DNA of 64,000 nt, from NCBI RefSeq assembly GCF_005473905.2, contig NZ_CP061336.1, forward strand, positions 2,596,501-2,660,500, given 5' to 3'. Source of the DNA: Ruminiclostridium herbifermentans. GTDB lineage: Bacteria; Bacillota; Clostridia; Acetivibrionales; DSM-1351. Both the position numbers and the translations under genes were made by a program. Of this stretch, positions 27,394-37,408 are shown piece by piece; position 1 is the first letter of the stretch, and each line of letters opens with the position of its first letter. The notes beneath the pieces are model-generated. The model was given only the letters and a program-made list of their open reading frames with translations. It made no database searches and had not been told where the DNA came from.

Positions 27394-28092
27394 TTATAAT
27401 CTTATTTGTTCAATTAAATTCATATAATCCTTCTTTAGTTGCCTATAATAGCTTTGAAGCTTGCTATTATCCTCCATGTACTCCAATTGTCCTAATACTC
27501 TGTCAATCTGTCTTACCTTTATTTCACAATATTTTAATAATAAAGGGTCTTCCTTCTTAATTAGCTTTTCACCCACATGTAGCTGAAACTCCTCATACTG
27601 CCTTTCATTGCCATCATATTTAGCAGATATTACACAGTATACCTTTTCACCTTCGGCTGCCAATTCCTCGTCATAAATGTCAAATTTGTGTTCAAACAGC
27701 CATTTCCGAACCACATCTAAATCATTCATTGGCTGCAAAACTAATAAATTTGCTGCACAAGCTTTTTTAATATTAGCCTCTAACAGTTCAGATAAAAGGG
27801 TTCCACCCATGCCTGCAATAATTATAGTATCAGCCTCATTTTCACAAAGGGTGTCAAGACCGCTTCCAAGCCTAGTTTCTATTTGATTACTCATTTTATA
27901 CAAGTTTATATTCTTTTCTGCAACTTTAACTGGTCCAATTCTCACATCAGAGGCAATTGCCTTTTTGCAAATCCCCTGTTGTATTAAATAAATTGGTATA
28001 TATGCATGATCAGTACCAATATCAGCAGCAACATTACATTTTGGCACCTTATCTGCTAACAATTTTAATCTGCCTTTTAAACTTAATTTCAA
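27394..28092 (-). CDS. trmK: tRNA (adenine-22 N1)-methyltransferase
   Basis: SAM-dependent methylation of A22 in bacterial tRNA. The Rossmann motif I is AADIGTDHAYIPIYL at about 22-36, with IASDVRIGPV, the conserved IIIAGMGG, and LQPMND as the catalytic-loop motif. The C-terminal 60 residues form the coiled-coil typical of the family. Length (232 residues) matches B. subtilis TrmK. The start is TTG with GGAGG 6 bases upstream. The rpoD-trmK-nif3 neighbourhood supports the call, though here two tRNAs and an intron scar separate it from rpoD. Confidence 0.92.
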   Translation of the reverse strand: MKLSLKGRLKLLADKVPKCNVAADIGTDHAYIPIYLIQQGICKKAIASDVRIGPVKVAEKNINLYKMSNQIETRLGSGLDTLCENEADTIIIAGMGGTLLSELLEANIKKACAANLLVLQPMNDLDVVRKWLFEHKFDIYDEELAAEGEKVYCVISAKYDGNERQYEEFQLHVGEKLIKKEDPLLLKYCEIKVRQIDRVLGQLEYMEDNSKLQSYYRQLKKDYMNLIEQIRL

Positions 28093-28417
28093 AACTATCC
28101 TCCACGCTAATACACGCTAATAAACGTTAAATAAATTTATTGCATTATTTTTATTAATTTTATGGTTACTTGTATTATCAAAGTAAATTATACACATAAT
28201 ATTACTAATTAATCAACTTTAAAACAATAATCTCAGAATAAATATGAGCATTAATGTAATTAACCATTAGCAGATTTTTTTGTTTGCAGCTATTTATTAT
28301 TTGTTAATTTAGAAGTAATAATAATTTACTTTAATGACTAAACAAACACTAAATAGGTTTTACAAAATAACTGCATTTACAAAAACTGCATTAAATTTAA
28401 TAGAAAGGTGTAAACAT

Positions 28418-28591
28418 ATGCAATTTAATCGCAAAGGTACTAAAGTAAATGATATTGAAAAACCCATTTCTACTAATATTTTTGGAAGAGATATTTTTGG
28501 AGTAAATGCAAACATACCCTCAATGAGCAAAACAACCATTGATATACAAGACGAAGAGCAAAGTCTAGAGTTCATTAATAAAGTAAAATAA
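28418..28591 (+). CDS. Small hypothetical protein, 57 aa
   Basis: Starts MQFNRKGTKVNDIEKPIS and ends LEFINKVK; I do not recognise it. AGAAAGGTG lies 7 bases before the ATG, a good plus-strand binding site, while a longer frame upstream has none. It is the only plus-strand gene between 4 and 34 kb. It precedes a gene-poor stretch; no terminator is obvious. Confidence 0.55.
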   Translation: MQFNRKGTKVNDIEKPISTNIFGRDIFGVNANIPSMSKTTIDIQDEEQSLEFINKVK

Positions 28592-28860
28592 CTACGCCTG
28601 TATTATTAACCCATATTTCATATTACCCTAGCATTCATTAGAACCTACTATAGATAAATTCCTAATAGATACTATATTTCAAATAGTGTGCACAACATAT
28701 CCTTAACAATAACGTAATTAACAATAACTAAGAGGCAAAAGGATATCATTAATGCCTGTGGGCTGTCCACTGATAGTTTGCCTGCCTGGCTTTCATATAT
28801 AACTGTATAGTATAATTTTGCGAGAGTTTAGGATTTTATTTAATAACTTAATTTAATTTT

Positions 28861-29044
28861 TGGTTTGCTAGAGCGGAACTTTGCATCTGGCTTCCTTCAA
28901 GTTCCACCTCATAATGACCCTTGCCCTTGGCTAACGGTTGGTGACGGTTGGTGCCATCCCCCGTGATTAGCTAACAGGCTTCTTGGTAATTACCAATGAC
29001 AGACTTACGCTGGCAAGTGTGCTCCAGCTTCGCTGGCGCGCTGC
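28861..29044 (-). mobile_element. Truncated group II (IIC-like) intron, 5' part of domain I
   Basis: Read on the minus strand, the segment starts about one base after the T run of the tRNA terminator. It contains GCAAGTCT-like GCGTAAGTCTGTC, CCGTTAGCCAAGGGCAAGGG, and GGTGGAACTTGAAGGAAGCC followed by ATGCAAA. These follow, in order, the domain I blocks of group IIC introns (for example the O. iheyensis intron). It is richer in GC than its surroundings and stops abruptly in AT-rich DNA. No reverse transcriptase frame or domain V is present. Confidence 0.5.
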
Positions 29045-29076
29045 AAAAAAAAGAACACGCAAAGCGTGTTCTTTTT
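29045..29076 (-). terminator. Terminator of the tRNA pair
   Basis: Stem AAGAACACGC with a 3-base loop and an 8-T tail on the minus strand, beginning directly after the encoded CCA of the CAT-anticodon tRNA. Confidence 0.9.
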
Positions 29077-29152
29077 GGTGGGCCTTCAGGGACTCGAACC
29101 CCGGACCAACCGGTTATGAGCCGGTTGCTCTAACCAACTGAGCTAAAGGCCC
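29076..29152 (-). tRNA. tRNA with CAT anticodon (elongator Met or Ile2)
   Basis: 77 nt with CCA encoded. Acceptor stem GGGCCTT/AAGGCCC, D arm TAGCTCAGTTGGTTAGAGC, anticodon arm ACCGGCTCATAACCGGT, T arm GGGGTTCGAGTCCC. It could be elongator Met or the Ile2 tRNA whose C34 becomes lysidine; the AGCTCAGTTGG/GGCTCATAACC form resembles Firmicute Ile2 as much as Met. Co-transcribed with the Asn tRNA just upstream. Confidence 0.92.
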
Positions 29153-29155
29153 AAG

Positions 29156-29231
29156 TGGCTCCCCCTGTTGGACTTGAACCAACGACATCGTGATTAACAG
29201 TCACGCGCTCTACCGACTGAGCTAAGGAGGA
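29156..29231 (-). tRNA. tRNA-Asn (GTT)
   Basis: 76 nt with CCA encoded. Acceptor stem TCCTCCT/AGGGGGA, D arm TTAGCTCAGTCGGTAGAGC, anticodon arm GTGACTGTTAATCAC, T arm TTGGTTCAAGTCCAA. It lies 3 bases upstream of the CAT tRNA and behind a consensus promoter. Confidence 0.97.
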
Positions 29232-29296
29232 ATATCTCCCGCATGTTTTATGCGTTTGTGCTCTTCAAAACCGTTGTTCTCTCAAGCACAAGTAAT

Positions 29297-29325
29297 ATTA
29301 TACTTACCAACTGTAAACTGGTCAA
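29297..29325 (-). promoter_or_regulatory. Sigma-A promoter of the tRNA pair
   Basis: TTGACC, 17-base spacer, TATAAT on the minus strand; the -10 is about 66 bases from the mature 5' end of tRNA-Asn. Confidence 0.8.
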
Positions 29326-30184
29326 CACCAAAATATCTATAATTTGACCATTTAGAAAACTTATTGCCAATTTTCTATTTGTTTTATAATAATACTTTCT
29401 ATTTCTCTTAATTTCAAAGTTTTAACAAGCACCTTTATTTTACAGTTAAATTAATGATTTTTGCTAATCTTTTTATGAACAGTGCTAAGTTAAAACTATA
29501 ATACTAGTTTATCGACAGTTACGTACAAACTTAGCTAAATGGGCTTATTCCAAGATATTTGTTGAATCAGTGTTTGTTGATTCATAGTCAAACAAATATT
29601 TTCAATTAAGTATCCTATAACCTACGTTATACTTGCGTATATTTAAAAAGCAATAAATAGTCTGCCTGCATACTCAGTTCAAAATGAATAAGAATAAAGA
29701 ATTAAACTAAGGCACACCAAATTCACTTATATTAGCATAAGAAAGCCATTAATCTTAGTTAATATTAAATTGATAACACATTAATATGACTGGTCATATA
29801 GCCTTTTAGGACCTCAAATAAGCATAACCGTATATAACATTCACAACATTATACTGATGCCTTAATCTTCTTAGCAGCCGCAAATATATATATAATATGT
29901 AATCTTAAAAATTGAGTATTTCTTTAACTAAAATAAGTAAATTAATCTAAAAAAGGCATTCACAAAATGATATACAATCAAAATATATCTTATTATTAAT
30001 AAAACGATACATTTTGATTGAAATACACTATGTGAAAACCTCTTCTTAAAATAACTTTTATTTTCTAAATGATATACAATAACTTCGATGCTAACTGAGT
30101 TCTTAACTTGATAGATAGGAGAACATCCAGTTTCTTGTTTTGACTACAATTATTTATAATGCGATTTATTATTGGGTTAGAATT
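29326..30184. other. Gene-free stretch behind rpoD with an imperfect inverted repeat
   Basis: No gene seen in about 860 bases. It holds one copy of a dispersed 70-bp repeat (29522-29591, partner near 62914) and an inverted repeat spanning 29959-30036: TTCACA...CAATCAAAAT against ATTTTGATTG...TGTGAA around a 30-base AT-rich centre. The latter may end the dnaG-rpoD transcript but lacks a clean T run. Confidence 0.5.
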
Positions 30185-31270
30185 TTAATCTAAATAATCC
30201 TTCAGCTTCTTGCTTCTGCTAGGATGTCTTAACTTTCTCAAAGCTTTAGCCTCTATCTGACGAATACGTTCTCTTGTTACATTAAATTCTTTACCAACCT
30301 CTTCAAGCGTTCTTGCTCGCCCATCATCCAAACCAAATCTGAGTCTTAATACCTTCTCTTCACGGGGTGTTAATGTATCAAGTACATCGATAAGCTGTTC
30401 CTTTAACAAAGTAAATGCAGCAGCTTCTGCAGGCGCTGGAGCATCATCATCTGGTATAAAGTCCCCTAAATGACTATCTTCTTCTTCTCCAATAGGAGTC
30501 TCAAGAGACACAGGCTCCTGAGAAATCTTCATTATTTCTCTAACCTTTTCTACTGACATACCTATCTCTTTTGCTATTTCATCAGGTTGAGGCTCTCTGC
30601 CTAACTCCTGTAATAACTGCCTTGATACTCTAATCAGTTTATTTATTGTTTCTACCATATGGACAGGAATACGTATAGTTCTAGCCTGATCAGCAATTGC
30701 CCTAGTAATTGCCTGTCTTATCCACCAAGTTGCATAAGTACTGAATTTGAAGCCTCTTCTATAATCAAATTTTTCAACCGCTTTAATAAGTCCTAGATTT
30801 CCTTCCTGGATAAGATCAAGGAATTGCATACCTCTACCAACATATCTTTTTGCAATACTAACAACAAGTCTTAGATTTGCTTCAGCAAGTCTTCTTTTTG
30901 CTTCAATATCGCCATTTTCCATTCTATGAGCCAGCTCAATTTCCTCTTCTGCTGATAAAAGGGGAACTTTTCCAATCTCTTTAAGATACATTCTAACAGG
31001 GTCATCAATGCTAATTCCTTCTGGAACACTAATATCTAATTCTTCTTCCTCGTCAGAATTTTGAATCTCCTGCAAATCAGCTTCCATATCGCCAATAACA
31101 TCAATACCTAAATTTTCAAGGGTTTCATAAATCTTTTCTATATGCTCCGGCTCTATTTCAATTTCATCAAAAGCATCTGTAATTTCTTTATAGGTAAGCA
31201 TACCCTTAGATTTTCCCTTTTCAATTAGGTCCTTAAGTATTGCCTTTCTAGTCTCCTGACTATGCTTCAT
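30185..31270 (-). CDS. rpoD: Principal RNA polymerase sigma factor (sigma-70/sigma-A)
   Basis: 361 residues. Region 1.2 is [20 protein letters not shown], region 2 includes the promoter-melting block [17 protein letters not shown], and region 4.2 is [20 protein letters not shown]. The N-terminal 80 residues are a shortened region 1.1-like part, normal for Firmicute SigA. GGAGGGGG lies 7 bases before the ATG. It follows dnaG by 25 bases, forming the classical macromolecular-synthesis operon without rpsU. Confidence 0.97.
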   Translation of the reverse strand: MKHSQETRKAILKDLIEKGKSKGMLTYKEITDAFDEIEIEPEHIEKIYETLENLGIDVIGDMEADLQEIQNSDEEEELDISVPEGISIDDPVRMYLKEIGKVPLLSAEEEIELAHRMENGDIEAKRRLAEANLRLVVSIAKRYVGRGMQFLDLIQEGNLGLIKAVEKFDYRRGFKFSTYATWWIRQAITRAIADQARTIRIPVHMVETINKLIRVSRQLLQELGREPQPDEIAKEIGMSVEKVREIMKISQEPVSLETPIGEEEDSHLGDFIPDDDAPAPAEAAAFTLLKEQLIDVLDTLTPREEKVLRLRFGLDDGRARTLEEVGKEFNVTRERIRQIEAKALRKLRHPSRSKKLKDYLD

Positions 31271-31295
31271 TGGTTCCCCCTCCTTTCTAGCATAT

Positions 31296-33116
31296 TTACA
31301 ATCCTTTCTTGAGCATAGCTATATTTAACACAATATTGCTTAATTCTTGATTTAATAACTCAACATCTCCTTCTGACAAATCACTTCTTTTTTTTAATTC
31401 AATTATTTCTTCTTTTCTAGCTTCTAGATCATAAAGGTCTATTTTTCTAACAATGTCCAAAGCAGCTTTTTTATTATTTTCATAAATGCTTTGGGATTGG
31501 ATTATATTTGCAAAACTTTCGGCTAAAGGAGCAGAAAGTTTATTCAAAATCTCTCCTACTAAAACACCTGCTTTACTTTCTATTTGTTCACAGGCATAAA
31601 CTAAAGCCTCTTTAATTTCAGCAGAACTAATTTTTTCTATTTTCAGTGAATTCTTAATCTGAAAATATACATTGTTTTCAAGACAAATTGCAGCTAATAG
31701 CATCAATTGTAATTTAATAAATCTCTCTTCATTTGTTTCTGTTTTATTACTTTTCTTTATAATAGTATTCTTTTTTACAACTTTAATATCCTTTATTTGT
31801 TTTCTATTATTTTCTTCAATGTTTTTCTGACGCTTAGCTATTTCTGAATAAATTGATTGTTCGCTTACACCAAAATCTTTAGATAATTTTTTGACGTATA
31901 ACTCTCTTTCTACATTATTGTCAATTTTGTCCAAAATAAGCACTGCTTTATCAATAAATTTAACTTTTCCTTCATTTGTTGATGTATCAATTTTGTTATC
32001 TAAAATTTCTAGTTTAAAATCTAAAAGTGTTTTTGCTTTATCAACAAGTCTCAAAAACTCATTAACCCCATGAGCATTTATGAACTCATCCGGGTCTTTG
32101 CCATCAGGAATAGTTAACACCTTGGCATTACAACCAATATCATTGAGCAAATCCAAACTTCTGAGTGCAGCAGCTTGTCCAGCAGAATCAGAGTCAAAGG
32201 AAAGAATAATTTCCTCCGTGTACTTTTTTAAAAGCTTGCTCTGATTTTCAGTCAATGCAGTTCCAAGGGGTGCAACTACATTTAGTATCCCTCTTTGGTG
32301 CAATGATATAACATCCATATACCCTTCGGCTAAAATGATTTTTTTAGCACACGAGCCTTTTGCAAAATTCATTGCATACAAGTGCTTTCCTTTTTGATAT
32401 ACAGCAGTTTCAGGAGAATTCATATATTTAGGCTGTGATGAATCAAGCACCCTTCCTCCAAAAGCAATTACATTCCCTCTGATATCAAATATTGGAAACA
32501 TAATTCTTCCTCTAAACCTGTCGTATACCTTTTTTGTTTCTTCCTTTACTATAACAAGTCCACTTGCAAATATTGAAGTATCACTAAAGCCCAGTGACTT
32601 TAAATGCTTATATAAACTATCATATTTATCTTCAGCAAAACCTAATCCAAACTTAATAATAGTTTGTCTTTCTATTTTTCTCTTTGCAAGATATTGAATT
32701 GGCAAAACATTCTTCTCATTAATCAAATTATTATGAAAGAATCGGGCTGCTTCTATATTTATTTGTAAAAGTTCCTTTTTCAGCTTTGCCTTCTCATCAT
32801 CACGAACTCCATTGTTGGTCTCCGGTAACTGTATTCTAGCCCTATCAGCAAGCAGCTTTATGGCTTCAATAAAGTCCAGATTTTCAATTGCCATTATAAA
32901 GTGTATTACATTTCCGCCTTTTCCACATCCAAAGCAATGAAATATCTGTTTTACAGGTTCCACAGAAAAAGACCCTGTCTTTTCGTTATGAAAAGGACAT
33001 CTGCCAAAATAATTTTTTCCTTTCTTTTCCAGTTTGACATATTCGGATATTACATCTACTATGTCGTTATTTACCCTTATCTCTTCTATTAAATCTTCAG
33101 GGAAAAAATTTGCCAT
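31296..33116 (-). CDS. dnaG: DNA primase
   Basis: Makes RNA primers at the replication fork. 606 residues: CHC2 zinc ribbon with Cys40, His43, Cys61 and Cys64; the RNA polymerase core with [20 protein letters not shown] and YMNSPET; a TOPRIM domain with [14 protein letters not shown] near 262-275 and [11 protein letters not shown]; and a C-terminal helical helicase-binding region. AAGGAG precedes the ATG by about 4-5 bases. First gene of the dnaG-rpoD operon. Confidence 0.97.
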   Translation of the reverse strand: MANFFPEDLIEEIRVNNDIVDVISEYVKLEKKGKNYFGRCPFHNEKTGSFSVEPVKQIFHCFGCGKGGNVIHFIMAIENLDFIEAIKLLADRARIQLPETNNGVRDDEKAKLKKELLQINIEAARFFHNNLINEKNVLPIQYLAKRKIERQTIIKFGLGFAEDKYDSLYKHLKSLGFSDTSIFASGLVIVKEETKKVYDRFRGRIMFPIFDIRGNVIAFGGRVLDSSQPKYMNSPETAVYQKGKHLYAMNFAKGSCAKKIILAEGYMDVISLHQRGILNVVAPLGTALTENQSKLLKKYTEEIILSFDSDSAGQAAALRSLDLLNDIGCNAKVLTIPDGKDPDEFINAHGVNEFLRLVDKAKTLLDFKLEILDNKIDTSTNEGKVKFIDKAVLILDKIDNNVERELYVKKLSKDFGVSEQSIYSEIAKRQKNIEENNRKQIKDIKVVKKNTIIKKSNKTETNEERFIKLQLMLLAAICLENNVYFQIKNSLKIEKISSAEIKEALVYACEQIESKAGVLVGEILNKLSAPLAESFANIIQSQSIYENNKKAALDIVRKIDLYDLEARKEEIIELKKRSDLSEGDVELLNQELSNIVLNIAMLKKGL

Positions 33117-33284
33117 TACTCCTTACATTCCAATCTAGTAAAGTAAATAATTATTTAATATTATAAACAAATCTGCTGTTTATTATTTTAGCTTTTCACC
33201 AAAATCACTTAATACATGTTCGACATTATTATTTAGAATCCTTCTTTTTTGATAATATTTTTATAGTTAATTGATTTACTGCAA

Positions 33285-33309
33285 CAAAAAAGTATGCGAT
33301 AAGCATACT
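33285..33309 (-). terminator. Terminator of the DUF6514-like gene
   Basis: AGTATGC/GCATACT stem with a 5-base loop and a six-T tail on the minus strand, about 100 bases after the stop codon. Confidence 0.75.
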
Positions 33310-33408
33310 ATGAAAAATTGAACATAATTGAACATAATTTAAAAAATATTTACGAATCCCAAAAATATAACATATGTAGAATTAAATTACAACGTAAATT
33401 GGTATGTT

Positions 33409-33690
33409 CTAAGCAATGTAGTCGTAAATAACATCAAGAGCACTTACTGGGGTAACAGAATTTGAGTGAAAAAGCTTAATGAGTTCAATCATATCATCCC
33501 TTGAAACAAGGACATCTTGTATGATGGCTGTTTCTGACTCTCCAGTATCCTTAGTCATATTTATTTGTATACCATATGTACAAGAACCCTCACACATACT
33601 TGATAACAAAAAATACTCTAAGGTAATCTCTCTACTTTTGCACTCCAACGTGTCGTCAAGTTCAAGTTTCTTTGAGCAAACAAGTTCCAT
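33409..33690 (-). CDS. DUF6514-like small protein
   Basis: 93 residues. The pattern of a central YGIQINMTKDTGESETAIIQ strand pair, then DDMIELIKLFHSNSVTPVSA and a final DVIYDYIA, matches a small Clostridia-specific family that I believe is DUF6514; function unknown. Cysteines at positions near 5, 17, 33 and 37 are not in a clear metal motif. AAGGGGGG lies about 8 bases before the ATG. Own terminator downstream, so probably monocistronic. Confidence 0.7.
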   Translation of the reverse strand: MELVCSKKLELDDTLECKSREITLEYFLLSSMCEGSCTYGIQINMTKDTGESETAIIQDVLVSRDDMIELIKLFHSNSVTPVSALDVIYDYIA

Positions 33691-33987
33691 TTAAAATACC
33701 CCCCTTATTCATTTTTCAAAACATCCTCTTACATTTTAATAAATATCACAACACTTATTATATAATATAGGATAATAATTATTCCACACAAAAGTTTTTC
33801 GGTATTTCGACCACTTTACATAAAATTAGTATAACATCAATATTTTGGTGTCGAAGTATGGGTTTTTATCAATTATTTACATTGAACTTGGGTGTTACAA
33901 ATGTTAAAATTTTATGTATACTAATTATCTACCAATGCGTATAGAGATTCATCATAAGGTTATCATTTTATATAGGAGGGGTATACC

Positions 33988-34272
33988 GTGGGTAGTCAAG
34001 AAAACAAAAAAAAGTCTAAAATCACTTTACTTAGTAATGAGTTATGTAAAATGGCAGAATTACCAAAAAAAATGATTAAATATTCAACACCAGCTGCTTT
34101 ACTACTTATATCACTAGGCACTGCATTATTTGCTGTAAATAAAACCAGCAATAACTATAATATTGAATTTGAGTTTATGACAACAACACTTATAACAAAT
34201 GGATTCATTGTTTTTGCTGAATTTATGATAGCGTCATTAGTACTTGATATACTAATTCGAAAAGCCAAGTAA
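33988..34272 (+). CDS. Small membrane protein of unknown function, 94 aa
   Basis: Basic N-terminus (about 30 residues), a hydrophobic helix at about 35-50 and a second at about 65-88, ending RKAK. Two membrane segments and no recognisable motif. The start is GTG with AGGAGGGG about 7 bases upstream, a strong site. It is convergent with secF, and both share a terminator. Confidence 0.7.
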   Translation: MGSQENKKKSKITLLSNELCKMAELPKKMIKYSTPAALLLISLGTALFAVNKTSNNYNIEFEFMTTTLITNGFIVFAEFMIASLVLDILIRKAK

Positions 34273-34302
34273 AAAAGAAAAAATTTTATGATTTAAATAA
34301 GC

Positions 34303-34340
34303 AAAAAGAAAGAGCAATTAACAAATCGCCCTTTCTTTTT
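34303..34340. terminator. Bidirectional terminator between convergent genes
   Basis: AAAAAGAAAG-a-GC pairs with GC-c-CTTTCTTTTT, giving T runs on both strands; it serves the small membrane protein gene (+) and secF (-). Confidence 0.85.
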
Positions 34341-34367
34341 ATATTTTATCTAATTATTTATATTTAA

Positions 34368-35342
34368 TTAAACTTTAGCTGGTTTAACTTTGTTTTTCTT
34401 CTGGCTTTCTTTCCACATTACCCATAATGGACTAGCAATAAAGATTGAAGAATAACATCCAGCAGCAATACCAATTATTAATGGGAAACTAAATTCTGAC
34501 ATAGAAGCAATTCCATTTATCTCTGCAAATACAAATACAGTAGTTATTGCTATCAATGATGTTACAACAGTATTTATTGATCTATTCAAGGTTTGAATTA
34601 TACTAGTATTAACCAATTCAGGCAATGGAACCTTTTTTAGTAATCGGCTGTTTTCTCTTACTCGGTCGTAAATAATAATAGTATCATTCATTGAATATCC
34701 TACAACTGTAAGAATAGCAGCAATAAAGGATTCATTTATTGGCAGCCTAAATACTAAGTAAACTGCAACCATAACCATTAAATCATGTAATACACCTATT
34801 ATTGCAAATACACCAGCTGATAAGCCAGACATTACTTTAAATCTGAACCATACATATAATATAATAAGTACAAAGGATATAAGTACTGCTCTGACACCGT
34901 TCTGACTTATTTCCTTACCTATAAACGGTTCAACGCTTTGTTCATTAATAAAAGCTTTGTCAGCATCAAGCTTTAACTCTTTAATAACAGCATCTTTTAC
35001 ACTTGAAAGCTCATCATTTGTAAGTGTATCCATACTTCCAATACTTATCTTGATAACATCATAACTTTCACTTTTACTAGCAGAAGTATCATATGCTGTA
35101 GACTTCTGAACCTGTGCTGGCTTGTTAACTGTATTTTGAACTAATTCAGCAATCTGAGCTGTTATACTCTGAGTGTTTTCTTCAGTAAAAGTATCTTTAT
35201 TTGCTCTCATTTCAATAACTGTTCCACCCTCAAACTGTATGTCCAGCTTAAATCCAAACGCAAAATATGCAATCAAACCTGCAACAAATATTAACGCCGA
35301 GAGAATGAAAAAGTAGTATCTCTTATTATATAAATTAACCAT
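34368..35342 (-). CDS. secF: Protein translocase subunit SecF
   Basis: 324 residues, six membrane helices with a large loop between helices 1 and 2. The family signature FGFKLDIQFEGGTVIEMRA follows the first helix; GYSMNDTIIIYDRVRENSRL and RSINTVVTSL are the conserved cytoplasmic/intramembrane motifs. It works with SecD to drive late steps of Sec-dependent export. Its ATG overlaps the last 8 bases of secD, so the two are translationally coupled. GAGGAGG lies about 8 bases before the start, inside secD. Confidence 0.96.
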   Translation of the reverse strand: MVNLYNKRYYFFILSALIFVAGLIAYFAFGFKLDIQFEGGTVIEMRANKDTFTEENTQSITAQIAELVQNTVNKPAQVQKSTAYDTSASKSESYDVIKISIGSMDTLTNDELSSVKDAVIKELKLDADKAFINEQSVEPFIGKEISQNGVRAVLISFVLIILYVWFRFKVMSGLSAGVFAIIGVLHDLMVMVAVYLVFRLPINESFIAAILTVVGYSMNDTIIIYDRVRENSRLLKKVPLPELVNTSIIQTLNRSINTVVTSLIAITTVFVFAEINGIASMSEFSFPLIIGIAAGCYSSIFIASPLWVMWKESQKKNKVKPAKV

Positions 35343-36666
35343 TTGCTTTGCCTCCTCTCATAGTTACACCATATAACCACTTATGCTTAGCAATATCCAA
35401 ATCTGAAATAGCTCTTAACATAATTCTTGTTGCTGTTACAGCAGTTATAAAGCTTAATATAACACCTATGCCCAAAGTATATGCAAAACTCTGTATAGGA
35501 CCTGTACCAAACTTTAGAAGAACAGCAGCAGCAATAAGAGTAGTTAAATTTCCATCAAGAATAGCTGAGAAGGCTCTCTTAAATCCTACATCAATAGCTG
35601 CATGAAGAGTTTTTCCACTCTTTAACTCATCTTTAATTCTTTCGAAAATAATAACATTAGCATCAACAGCCATACCAATTGTAAGGATAAGACCTGCAAT
35701 ACCTGGTAATGTAATAGTAATTCCTAGCCATGATAAAGCTAAAATTTCCATAACTGTGTGAAGGAATAATGCAATACTTGCAACAAATCCTGGTAATCTA
35801 TAATAGATTATCATAAACAAGCATATTAATATAAATGCTACAACAAAAGCAAGTAAACTAACTGAAAGTGCACTTGAACCAAGTGTTGGACTAATATTGT
35901 TAACTTGTTTTGCTTCAAGCTTGAATGGTAATGAACCAGACTTAATTAGTTGAGCCAAATTAGTAGCTTCTTCTTTTTGTGCTTTTGAACCATTTTGACC
36001 ACCAATACTGATTGTAGCTTCTCCTCCAGTAATATGAGCCTGTACAGTTGGCGCACTTATTAATTGGTCATCCATAAATATAGCTATTGGCTGTCCTATA
36101 AGTCTTTCTGTAGCCTCAGCGAACTTAGCAGCACCTTCTTTTTTAAACTTTAAAGCAACGTAACAGGAACCGTCCTGCTGTGAAATCTCTGCTCTTGCAT
36201 CTTCTACATCATCACCTACAACAACATTTTTTCCTGTTGGTAGATAATTACCTAATTCATCTTTTTTATTTTCATCTACTTCCTGGAACGTTAGCAATGC
36301 AGTTTTGCCAATTTCCTCGATAGACTTTTGAGGATCAAATGCTTCACCCTTTTTGTGTGGGATTTGAACAAGAAGATAACCTTTTTGCGCATCGTATGTT
36401 ATACTTCTATCATAAACCTTTTTGTCATCCAATCTTCTGCCTATAACAGCTTTTGCTGCTTCTAAATCTTCTTTGGATGGAACACTGCCATCCTCTGTAA
36501 CTGCATATAGCCTAGCGTCTATACCACCAGAAATATCAATACCTGGTCGCATATCATACCCGCCAGGAATATCAAATCCTAAGATAGACCCATAATAAGC
36601 TATCCATGTTAAAATCCCGGTAATAACTAATATCGAGAAAAATTTAACTGCATTTCTTCCTTTCAT
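35335..36666 (-). CDS. secD: Protein translocase subunit SecD
   Basis: 443 residues with an N-terminal helix, a periplasmic-type P1 loop domain and five further helices. Signatures: PGIDISGGIDARLYAV, SLPFKLEAKQ, TITLPGIAGLILTIGMAVDA and NVIIFERIKDELKSGK. The first ATG of the frame abuts the AAGGGGG binding site; the ATG three codons later has 9-base spacing and is preferred. Upstream neighbours are the gamma carbonic anhydrase-like gene and scfB, about 230 bases away. Confidence 0.96.
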   Translation of the reverse strand: MKGRNAVKFFSILVITGILTWIAYYGSILGFDIPGGYDMRPGIDISGGIDARLYAVTEDGSVPSKEDLEAAKAVIGRRLDDKKVYDRSITYDAQKGYLLVQIPHKKGEAFDPQKSIEEIGKTALLTFQEVDENKKDELGNYLPTGKNVVVGDDVEDARAEISQQDGSCYVALKFKKEGAAKFAEATERLIGQPIAIFMDDQLISAPTVQAHITGGEATISIGGQNGSKAQKEEATNLAQLIKSGSLPFKLEAKQVNNISPTLGSSALSVSLLAFVVAFILICLFMIIYYRLPGFVASIALFLHTVMEILALSWLGITITLPGIAGLILTIGMAVDANVIIFERIKDELKSGKTLHAAIDVGFKRAFSAILDGNLTTLIAAAVLLKFGTGPIQSFAYTLGIGVILSFITAVTATRIMLRAISDLDIAKHKWLYGVTMRGGKANG

Positions 36667-36895
36667 CTTTTGCATTCCCCCTTGTTTATTAATTCCACTT
36701 ACGACATTATATAACTATCCGAATTTCTAGTCAATAAACATGTCTTAAAATTAGCTAAGAATTTACAAATTAATCGATGTTTTTTTGTGAAATTAGCCAA
36801 ATTTTAATATAAATTTTTAATTATAAATAAATATAAAATAGTATTTAACTTTATAATACACAATACTTTTATTAATATTCACAAATCAATTTTGA

Positions 36896-37396
36896 CTATT
36901 TATACAACTTTAAAAGACTTACATATTCATTTGCATTATTCTCAATATTCAAAATTTCCTGTTCAGATAAAACTCGTTTAACCACTGCAGGACTTCCAGC
37001 AATTAAGCTGCAATCTGGTATTTTTGTTTTTGAAGTAACAACACTGCCAGCTGCAACCAAACAATTATTGCCAATTTCAGCATTATCAAGTACTATTGCA
37101 CCCATTCCAATCAAGGTGTTATTACCCACTTTGCAGCTATGCAATATAGCTCCATGTCCTACTGTAACATTTGATCCAATTTTTAGACCCTCACCTTTTT
37201 TGCAGTGCAGAATGCAACCCTCTTGAATGTTAGTATTATCGCCAACAACTATGCTGTCAATATCACCCCTCAAAACTGCATTGTACCATACAGCCGAATT
37301 TGCTCCAATTACCACATTTCCTATAACTGTACTATTAGGTGCAATAAAAGCAGTTTCATGAATTTGGGGTGTAATACTTTTAAATTCTCTTATCAT
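36896..37396 (-). CDS. Gamma-carbonic-anhydrase-like hexapeptide-repeat protein
   Basis: 166 residues of left-handed beta-helix repeats. Family pattern: WYNAVLRGDIDSIVVGDNTN, the zinc-site histidines in CILHCKKGEG, HGAILHSCKVG, and IGMGAIVLD, ending IAGSPAVVKR. This YrdA/PaaY-like group is annotated as gamma carbonic anhydrase, though many members have no measured activity. AAGGGG lies about 6 bases before the ATG. It is 12 bases downstream of scfB and clearly co-transcribed with it. Confidence 0.9.
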   Translation of the reverse strand: MIREFKSITPQIHETAFIAPNSTVIGNVVIGANSAVWYNAVLRGDIDSIVVGDNTNIQEGCILHCKKGEGLKIGSNVTVGHGAILHSCKVGNNTLIGMGAIVLDNAEIGNNCLVAAGSVVTSKTKIPDCSLIAGSPAVVKRVLSEQEILNIENNANEYVSLLKLYK

Positions 37397-37408
37397 ATCA
37401 TACCCCTT

